The translations under genes and the position numbers were made by a program. Below, piece after piece: positions 53,639 through 59,619 of a DNA stretch of 64,000 bases; position 1 is the first letter of the stretch; each line of letters begins with the position of its first letter. Origin of the DNA: Nonlabens sp. Ci31 (GTDB lineage: Bacteria; Bacteroidota; Bacteroidia; Flavobacteriales; Flavobacteriaceae). The stretch spans positions 744,001-808,000 of the forward strand of contig NZ_CP043633.1 in assembly GCF_012974865.1 (NCBI RefSeq). Reading direction: 5' to 3'. Under the pieces are notes generated by a model. It saw only the letters and a program-made list of their open reading frames with translations. It was not told where the DNA came from and did not search any database.

Positions 53639-54265
53639 ATGGGGTGGTATCCAGATTGTGTTCCAGATTGGTTTTCTAACCTTTTTCCTAGTTACCACTG
53701 GCATGGCGATCGGGAACATAAAAATGTCTACCTTACTTTTGATGATGGCCCCACTCCAGAGGCAACGGACTTTGTCTTGAGCCAACTTGCAAAACACCAG
53801 TTTCAGGCGACGTTTTTCTGTATAGGAGATCAAGTAGCTAAAAACCCTGAAATCTATGATCGGATACAAGAAAAAGGTCATCGTGTGGGAAATCATACCT
53901 TCCATCATTTAAACGCTTGGACCGCTCGTAAAGACGCATACCTCAACAATGTGGAGTATTGTTCTCAACTGGTTAACTCCAGCCTGTTTAGACCACCTTA
54001 TGGCCGCATAACTGATAAAGTTGCTACAGGCTTAAAAGAAAAAGGTTATCAGATCATTCTTTGGGATGTTCTTTCAGGAGATTTTGATCCCAGTAGAACT
54101 TCAGACTCTTGTTTAAAGGCTCTTAAAAAGAATACTCGTAACGGCAGTGTTATTGTCTTTCATGATAGTGAAAAGTGTTTGAAACAGCTGGAAGAGATCT
54201 TACCCACGTACTTAGAATTCCTAAAAGAATATGGATGGACCAGTAGGGTTATCTCTGGATCTTAG
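53639..54265 (+). CDS. Polysaccharide deacetylase family protein (CE4)
   Basis: The 208-residue protein shows all five NodB-type motifs: TFDDGP (motif 1, catalytic and metal Asp), GNHTFHH (motif 2, metal His), FRPPYGR (motif 3), ILWDVLSGDFD (motif 4) and IVFHDS (motif 5). No signal peptide is seen, so it may act in the cytosol or be membrane associated. It removes N-acetyl groups from amino sugars. The start ATG is two bases after the DUF2723 stop, so the two are cotranscribed. Confidence 0.92.
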   Translation: MGWYPDCVPDWFSNLFPSYHWHGDREHKNVYLTFDDGPTPEATDFVLSQLAKHQFQATFFCIGDQVAKNPEIYDRIQEKGHRVGNHTFHHLNAWTARKDAYLNNVEYCSQLVNSSLFRPPYGRITDKVATGLKEKGYQIILWDVLSGDFDPSRTSDSCLKALKKNTRNGSVIVFHDSEKCLKQLEEILPTYLEFLKEYGWTSRVISGS

Positions 54266-54380
54266 CTTCGCATCAAATAGATAAGCGCCTATGCGATCAA
54301 AGCGTTTTATATAATGGGGGTCGGTCCTGCTTATGGAGTCCTACAGCACAGCGGTTTTATGGATCTAAGTCGGCAATACT

Positions 54381-54683
54381 CTAATGAAATTTTTGTAGTT
54401 GATGGATCAAGGTGTTATCATCTTGTGCTCCACTTTGTCTCCACTTCATCTCTCCATTTTTATAGATAATAAATGTAGGAACCCCTTTGATTCTAAGCGC
54501 CTCTGAAAGCTCTTGATTTTTCTCAATATCAATTTTAATAACCTTGGCCTTATCACCTAGAGCAGCGGCAACATTTCGAAGCACCGCATTCATGGCAACC
54601 GTATCTTCGTTCCAGTTCGTAAAAAAGTTAAACAACACTGGAACATTTGCACTAATCAGCTCACCGAACTTTGACATAATCAC
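54381..54683 (-). CDS. Thioredoxin-like protein without the CxxC active site
   Basis: The 100-residue thioredoxin fold: LFNFFTNWNEDTVAMNAVLR aligns with the WCGPCK loop of thioredoxin, but residues 24-28 are WNEDT with no cysteine at all in the protein. The fold marks IDIEKNQELSEALRIKGVPTFIIYKNGE, including the cis-proline, are kept. I recall this variant as conserved in flavobacteria, so it probably has a non-redox role such as binding or chaperoning. ATG at 54677 (MSKFGEL) is the likely start. Confidence 0.85.
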   Translation of the reverse strand: MIMSKFGELISANVPVLFNFFTNWNEDTVAMNAVLRNVAAALGDKAKVIKIDIEKNQELSEALRIKGVPTFIIYKNGEMKWRQSGAQDDNTLIHQLQKFH

Positions 54684-54697
54684 AAATTAAGTATATT

Positions 54698-54730
54698 CAA
54701 ATGTACATAAAACAATAATAGTAACCACAA
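54698..54730 (-). promoter_or_regulatory. Candidate promoter of the thioredoxin-like gene
   Basis: On the minus strand TTG (54730-54728), a 22-base spacer, TACATTTG (54705-54698), within the range known for Bacteroidota promoters. Confidence 0.5.
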
Positions 54731-54882
54731 GCTAATTTTAATAGACTGTTCCACTTTGTTTGTTGATGAACAACTTACAAAAAACTAAACACCATTAATA
54801 GGACCTCATCACCTACTCCCTTTATACGTGAATCAAAAACTCAAAGCTTATTTTAAAAAACCACATACCTCATCCCTAATGC

Positions 54883-56151
54883 CTAACTTTTCTTCAACGT
54901 AATCACCGTAATCTCGGGCCATATTCCTGCACGACCTGAGTATCCTAAAAAACCAAAACCTCTGTTCACATTTAAAAACTGATCGGCCTCTTTATAAATT
55001 CCAGCCCATTTTTTATAGACAAACCAGGCCGGGCTCAATTTGATAAAACCAGGAATCTCAATACCAAATTGCATTCCGTGTGTATGACCACTTAAGGTAA
55101 GCTGGTATTTTTTATCGTCTCCTTTGACCTGTAAATCCCAGTGTGTAGGGTCATGACTCAAAAGTATTTTAAACTCTTCATTAGTCAATCCAGTAGCTGC
55201 TTTTTGAAGGTCTCCATATTTAGGAAAGCGACCACCTCCCCAATTTTGAACCCCTACTATTTGAATAGAATCAGCGCCACGAGTGATTTTTTCATTTTCA
55301 TCTAGTAATAAACGCCAGCCCATATCCTTTTGGATTTTATAAAGCTGCTGCATATTTTCTGCTTTAGCCTTTTTGGCCTCTTCTTTCAACTCTAAGGCAG
55401 TATATTTTTCAGTGTTTTTAGGTTCCCAAGAAACATAATCGCCATAATCGTGATTTCCCAAAACCGAATAAACTCCATCTTTTGCGGTAAGAGATCCGAA
55501 AAGATCTTCCCAGCCTTCCATTTCTCTCGCCTCATTATTAACCAGATCTCCGGTGAATAGGATCACATCGCCTTGTTGTTCATTGGCGAGATTTACAGCG
55601 TACTCCACTTCTTCCCTATCGTCAAAACTACCGACGTGAATATCGCTCAACTGAGTAATTTTATAACCGTCAAAAGCCTCTGGAAGATCATCAAAAGACA
55701 GCTCGTATTCCCTAACTTGATAGTCGTATTTACCACGCCATGCTCCATAAAGAATCGCACCAAAGGGTAAAGCTGCAACTGCCAGACCTATTTTTGCAAT
55801 AAAAGCTCTTCTGCTGGGCAAAAAGGATTGATCTGATTCTCGCTTCTGCGAAAGCGTGCTGATCAAACCTTCTATACTTCTGTAAATATCCTCACCGAAC
55901 ATAAATAGAAAAAATACCAGTTTTAACAGAAAGAAGGCCAGTACCAACGTAGTGGCTATATCCCTAGAGTCCGATATTTGAGCGCGATCTGGATATAATA
56001 CAAATTGTAAAATCACATTTAGAATCACCACTATAGATACCGCTAGGTAGACCCATTTCCACCAGTGGTCTCCGGATAAGGTGCGTATTAACTGAAAGGC
56101 ATAAATTTCTAGAGCGATAAAAATCGCTAGTACAATAAGGAGTCTGGTCAT
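54883..56151 (-). CDS. Membrane-anchored metallophosphoesterase
   Basis: The 422-residue protein has three or four membrane helices in the first 140 residues and then a calcineurin-like phosphoesterase domain with all metal motifs: DIHVGSFDDRE, GDLVNN, GNHDYGD, LSHDPTHWD and SGHTHGMQFG. The family acts on phosphodiesters such as UDP-diacylglucosamine or cyclic nucleotides; the substrate here is open. Domain side cannot be set from sequence alone. A degenerate palindrome copy at 55841 reads STLSQKRES in the linker. The minus strand reads TAATTTTG at 56163-56156, four bases before the ATG, suggesting a leaderless transcript. Confidence 0.88.
   Translation of the reverse strand: MTRLLIVLAIFIALEIYAFQLIRTLSGDHWWKWVYLAVSIVVILNVILQFVLYPDRAQISDSRDIATTLVLAFFLLKLVFFLFMFGEDIYRSIEGLISTLSQKRESDQSFLPSRRAFIAKIGLAVAALPFGAILYGAWRGKYDYQVREYELSFDDLPEAFDGYKITQLSDIHVGSFDDREEVEYAVNLANEQQGDVILFTGDLVNNEAREMEGWEDLFGSLTAKDGVYSVLGNHDYGDYVSWEPKNTEKYTALELKEEAKKAKAENMQQLYKIQKDMGWRLLLDENEKITRGADSIQIVGVQNWGGGRFPKYGDLQKAATGLTNEEFKILLSHDPTHWDLQVKGDDKKYQLTLSGHTHGMQFGIEIPGFIKLSPAWFVYKKWAGIYKEADQFLNVNRGFGFLGYSGRAGIWPEITVITLKKS
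55841..55856 (-). repeat. Degenerate copy of the dispersed palindrome (copy 8, in metallophosphoesterase gene)
   Basis: CGCTTCTGCGAAAGCG, two differences from the consensus. It falls in the linker between the membrane part and the catalytic domain. Confidence 0.6.
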
Positions 56152-56320
56152 GTTGCAAAATTAATGCGATTTTATTTTTAAAACGTTGGTATAGAGTTAA
56201 AGCCTTCATGTGAAAAACTTTACGCTTCATCACTAGCTCCGTAAACAGACTTTATACACTTCGACTGCTGTGAAAGTGATATGGCTTATCACATGTATTT
56301 AGAGTATTTCCAACACCGCA

Positions 56321-56465
56321 TTAACCTTTCCGACCAAAATTCGCTACCGCTCTTTTTACCCACCTTTCCTTTAATAAGGAAAGGAGCTTTTTAAATTCGA
56401 GATCTAAAAGCTCCTCGCCTAAGAATAGGCGAGGTGGGATTTCGTAGAAATCTCGGAGTGGTTGA
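56321..56465. repeat. Structured element E1 (long form, 145 bp)
   Basis: Bounded by TTAACCTTTCCGA and TCGGAGTGGTTGA, which pair (one mismatch, two wobbles). The inner 80 bases (56359-56438) form CCCA/TGGG enclosing three hairpins of 9, 7 and 8 bp with no unpaired base at the junction. It adjoins the 3' side of the first DUF559 gene. Confidence 0.85.
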
Positions 56466-56492
56466 GCGATGTTTGAACTTCTCTCAAAAACT

Positions 56493-56864
56493 CTATTCTA
56501 TCGCACAATGTTTTTTTATATCTTCTAACACATGATCCAACTCTTCAAAAATATACGTATTCTCATACCTCATTATAGTCAAGTCCATATCAATTAATTC
56601 TTGATCTCTAGCCTCATCTTTTTCTTGCTGTAGGGGTTCATCATGATAGTTCCCATCTAACTCTATGATAAGCTTATGCTGTGCGCAATAAAAATCTACA
56701 ATATAGTTTTTTATAGAATGTTGACGTCTAATTTTTAGTCCATGGAATTGTTGGTTTTTCAATTCATTCCACAGAAAAGCTTCGGCAGCAGTGAGTCTCT
56801 TTCTCAATTGCTTTCTATTATTTTCTAGAGGCTTAAGGTTGTGAATGGGTTTGCGACGATTCAT
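56493..56864 (-). CDS. DUF559 Vsr-like endonuclease, copy 1
   Basis: The 123-residue protein has the DUF559 pattern: RLTAAEAFLWNELKNQQF, LKIRRQHSI, then the PD-(D/E)xK-type core IVDFYCAQHKLIIELDG with D57, E68 and D70, and H74 after it. DUF559 is related to the very short patch repair nuclease fold, and related Vsr-like enzymes include homing endonucleases. The gene is placed between two structured repeat elements (E1 on its 3' side, E2 on its 5' side) and is identical in protein to the copy at 57408. No promoter is recognised between it and E2, so transcription may depend on the element or the neighbour. Any role in spreading the element is inference. Confidence 0.88.
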   Translation of the reverse strand: MNRRKPIHNLKPLENNRKQLRKRLTAAEAFLWNELKNQQFHGLKIRRQHSIKNYIVDFYCAQHKLIIELDGNYHDEPLQQEKDEARDQELIDMDLTIMRYENTYIFEELDHVLEDIKKHCAIE

Positions 56865-56909
56865 GATATGAAGATAGGTAAAACGGTGTAGTTTATTTCC
56901 AACACCGCA

Positions 56910-57017
56910 TTAACCTTTCCGACCAAAATTCGCTACCGCTCTTTTTGCCCACCTTTCCTTTAATAAGGAAAGGAGCTTTTTAAATTCGAGATTTCGCAGA
57001 AATCTCGGAGTGGTTGA
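56910..57017. repeat. Structured element E2 (short form, 108 bp)
   Basis: TTAACC...GGTTGA ends as E1. It keeps arm I (CCTTTCCTT/AAGGAAAGG) and a GAGATTTC-GCA-GAAATCTC hairpin, but lacks the segment with the third arm. Confidence 0.85.
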
Positions 57018-57072
57018 TTCGGTATTTATCTTTGTAGAACAATCTGATTTTGATCTCATTTCCAGCACTGCA

Positions 57073-57180
57073 TTAACCTTTCCGACCAAATTTCCGCAAG
57101 CTCCAATTTGCCCACCTTTCCTTTAATAAGGAAAGGAGCTTTTTTAAATCGGGATTTCGTAGAAATCTCGGAGTGGTTGA
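57073..57180. repeat. Structured element E3 (short form, 108 bp)
   Basis: Same ends and hairpins as E2, with a different inner left segment (TTTCCGCAAGCTCCAATTTG). It is 55 bases after E2; E3 and the following spacer repeat at a 163-base period. Confidence 0.85.
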
Positions 57181-57235
57181 TTCGGTATTTATCTTTGTAG
57201 AACAATCTGATTTTGATCTCATTTCCAGCACCGCA

Positions 57236-57380
57236 TTAACCTTTCCGACCAAATTTCCGCAAGCTCCAATTTGCCCACCTTTCCTTTAATAAGGAAAGGA
57301 GCTTTTTAAATTCGAGATCTAAAAGCTCCTCGCCTAAGAATAGGCGAGGTGGGATTTCGTAGAAATCTCGGAGTGGTTGA
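57236..57380. repeat. Structured element E4 (long form, 145 bp)
   Basis: Combines the left segment of E3 with the four-way-junction core of E1. It adjoins the 3' side of the second DUF559 gene, so both genes have a long form at that end. Confidence 0.85.
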
Positions 57381-57407
57381 GCGATGTTTGAACTTCTCTC
57401 AAAAACT

Positions 57408-57779
57408 CTATTCTATCGCACAATGTTTTTTTATATCTTCTAACACATGATCCAACTCTTCAAAAATATACGTATTCTCATACCTCATTATAGTCAAGTC
57501 CATATCAATTAATTCTTGATCTCTAGCCTCATCTTTTTCTTGCTGTAGGGGTTCATCATGATAGTTCCCATCTAACTCTATGATAAGCTTATGCTGTGCG
57601 CAATAAAAATCTACAATATAGTTTTTTATAGAATGTTGACGTCTAATTTTTAGTCCATGGAATTGTTGGTTTTTCAATTCATTCCACAGAAAAGCTTCGG
57701 CAGCAGTGAGTCTCTTTCTCAATTGCTTTCTATTATTTTCTAGAGGCTTAAGGTTGTGAATGGGTTTGCGACGATTCAT
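57408..57779 (-). CDS. DUF559 Vsr-like endonuclease, copy 2
   Basis: Identical in amino acid sequence to copy 1, 915 bases to the right, and apparently identical in DNA. The same catalytic pattern (D57, E68-x-D70) is intact, so both copies should be active. Both lie on the minus strand with a long-form element at their 3' side (E4) and a short one at their 5' side (E5). Perfect identity against some differences in the surrounding spacers points to a very recent duplication or to gene conversion. Confidence 0.88.
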   Translation of the reverse strand: MNRRKPIHNLKPLENNRKQLRKRLTAAEAFLWNELKNQQFHGLKIRRQHSIKNYIVDFYCAQHKLIIELDGNYHDEPLQQEKDEARDQELIDMDLTIMRYENTYIFEELDHVLEDIKKHCAIE

Positions 57780-57824
57780 GATATGAAGATAGGTAAAACG
57801 GTGTAGTTTATTTCCAACACCGCA

Positions 57825-57932
57825 TTAACCTTTCCGACCAAAATTCGCTACCGCTCTTTTTGCCCACCTTTCCTTTAATAAGGAAAGGAGCTTTTTAAAT
57901 TCGAGATTTCGTAGACATCTCAGAGTGGTTGA
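57825..57932. repeat. Structured element E5 (short form, 108 bp)
   Basis: Equivalent of E2 in the right block; GTAGACATCTCAGAG in its right arm has two substitutions that weaken the terminal hairpin. Confidence 0.85.
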
Positions 57933-57987
57933 TTCGGTATTTATCTTTGTAGAACAATCTGATTTTGGTCTCATTTCCAGCACCGCA

Positions 57988-58085
57988 TTAACCTTTCCGA
58001 CCAAATTTCCGCAAGCTCCAATTTGCCCACCTTTCCTTTAATAAGGAAAGGAGCTTTTTTAAATCGGGATTTAAAAGCTCCTCTT
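57988..58085. repeat. Structured element E6 (right end altered)
   Basis: Starts like E3 but after AAATCGGGATTT it runs into AAAAGCTCCTC and a T-run instead of the normal TCGG...GGTTGA end. It is the copy next to the MFS gene and may act as a terminator or be a truncated copy. Confidence 0.75.
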
Positions 58086-58101
58086 TTTTATACCTCTAGA
58101 A

Positions 58102-59442
58102 GTGGCAATAAGAACTCCAGTTGTTTTAGTTTTGCAACATATACCAAAACCTCATCACCCATACACTTTGTCAAAAAACGATCCCTACGCTGCATTGCGA
58201 TTTAGAGAATTTAATATTTTCCTATGCATGCGATTTTTATTAGTGTTTGGTTGGTCCATGCAGTTTATTGTAATCGAATGGCAAGTATATTCTATCACTA
58301 AGGATCCCTGGTCTCTTGCTATTATAGGTTTGATGGAGTTTGTTCCTGCCTTTGCCATGGCTTTGTTTGCTGGTCATATTGTGGATCAACGGGAAAAGCG
58401 CAATCTTCTAGCCCTTTGTATAGGTGCTTTTTCATTGATTAGTTTGGGATTATTTTTATTGACTTGGCCAGAAGTCGTTGGCGATTGGTCTACCGATACT
58501 GTTTTATATGCTATTTATGCTTTGGTCTTTTTCGGTGGTTTTTTAAGATCATTTTTTGGCCCTATATTATTTTCATTGATTGCGCTACTCGTTCCTAAGA
58601 AAGCATATCCTAATGCGGCAACTTGGAGCAGTTCTGCTTGGCAAATCGCCTCTGTTGTTGGCCTTGCTTTTTCTGGTTTTGCGATCAGTTGGTTTGGTGT
58701 GCATTGGTCCTTGTGTATTGTTTTTAGTTTGGTGGTGCTTTCCTTTTTTACCGTTTTCCTAATTTCCAAAAAACCAATATTAAATACTAAAGTTAATGAA
58801 CCCATCCTAAAAAGTTTAAAAGAAGGGTTGAGTTTTGTTTACAAAACCAAAGCCATTTTAGGCGCCTTAACGCTGGATATGGTTTCCGTGCTTTTTGGAG
58901 GCGCGGTTATTTTGCTGCCCATTTTTGCTCAGGATATATTATGTGTAGGTAGTGAAGGTTTTGGAGTGCTGCGTGCCGCTCCATCGGTAGGTGCCATACT
59001 CACCATGATTGCAACCGCTTATATCCCAATCAGCAAGAATGCAGGTATGAAATTGCTAGTGGCTATTTTTGGTTTTGGAGTCTGTATTATTGTTTTTGGC
59101 TTGTCCTCTATCTTCTGGGTTTCTGTAGTGGCTTTGTTTTTTAGCGGTGTTACTGACGGCGTTTCTATGGTCATACGGCAAACTATTCTTCAACTTAAAA
59201 CACCGGATCATATGCGAGGTCGTGTGGCTTCTGTCAACTCCATGTTTGTAGGCTCTTCTAACGAGTTAGGAGCTTTTGAAAGTGGACTCACTGCAAAATT
59301 GATGGGAACGGTTACAGCAGTAGTCTTCGGAGGTACCATGACTTTGATTACCGTTGTTACCACAGCACTGGTATCTCCTACGTTTAGAAAACTGGATTTG
59401 AGAAAGGATTTTGAAGATAATGAGGATCCTGATGTAGAATAA
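58102..59442 (+). CDS. MFS transporter
   Basis: The 446-residue, twelve-helix permease resembles EntS-like exporters: LLVFGWSMQFIVIEWQVYSITKD in helix 1-2, LFAGHIVDQREKRNLLALC as the MFS loop 2-3 motif (GxxxDxxxRR type), and TDGVSMVIRQTILQLKTPDHMRGRVASV in the second half. Substrate unknown. There is no ATG: the frame begins at GTG 58102 and TTG 58132 (QHIPKPHH) is an alternative; homologous proteins usually start shortly before NDPYAALRFREFN. The 5' end lies only 17 bases from repeat E6, so the natural upstream region may have been displaced by repeat insertion. Confidence 0.85.
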   Translation: MAIRTPVVLVLQHIPKPHHPYTLSKNDPYAALRFREFNIFLCMRFLLVFGWSMQFIVIEWQVYSITKDPWSLAIIGLMEFVPAFAMALFAGHIVDQREKRNLLALCIGAFSLISLGLFLLTWPEVVGDWSTDTVLYAIYALVFFGGFLRSFFGPILFSLIALLVPKKAYPNAATWSSSAWQIASVVGLAFSGFAISWFGVHWSLCIVFSLVVLSFFTVFLISKKPILNTKVNEPILKSLKEGLSFVYKTKAILGALTLDMVSVLFGGAVILLPIFAQDILCVGSEGFGVLRAAPSVGAILTMIATAYIPISKNAGMKLLVAIFGFGVCIIVFGLSSIFWVSVVALFFSGVTDGVSMVIRQTILQLKTPDHMRGRVASVNSMFVGSSNELGAFESGLTAKLMGTVTAVVFGGTMTLITVVTTALVSPTFRKLDLRKDFEDNEDPDVE

Positions 59443-59478
59443 CAGTCGACTATTCTTTCTGTGATTCTTATAGTAATT

Positions 59479-59496
59479 CCGCTTTCGCGAAAGCGG
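59479..59496. repeat. Dispersed palindrome, copy 9 (intergenic, 18 bp)
   Basis: CCGCTTTCGCGAAAGCGG, extended by one pair. It lies between the MFS gene and polA; no T-run. Confidence 0.9.
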
Positions 59497-59619
59497 AACA
59501 CGTATCCAACATCTTTACTAAAAAATAAATTTTCTGTGTATAAAAAATGCGTTTTATATAATAGGAACTGCATTTAAGTCTGCTGAGAATTTTATCTTTA
59601 ACCTCCACAAATTTTTACG

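Larger units (their letters stand above)
56359..57158. repeat. ~800-bp duplicated block, left copy
   Basis: Matches 57274-58073 at an offset of 915 bases with only a handful of differences, all seen outside the DUF559 coding region. It contains the core of E1, the DUF559 gene, E2 and most of E3. Confidence 0.9.
57274..58073. repeat. ~800-bp duplicated block, right copy
   Basis: Right copy of the block at 56359-57158. Differences include C/T and A/C changes around 57911-57922 within E5 and a G/A before E6. Confidence 0.9.

Noticed and set aside
56321..58085. CRISPR array
   Set aside because: Units are 108-145 bases, spacers of 55 bases are themselves repeated, and there are no cas genes.
58023..58205. 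60-codon plus-strand frame across E6 into the MFS gene
   Set aside because: It is a translation of the repeat element followed by out-of-frame MFS sequence.
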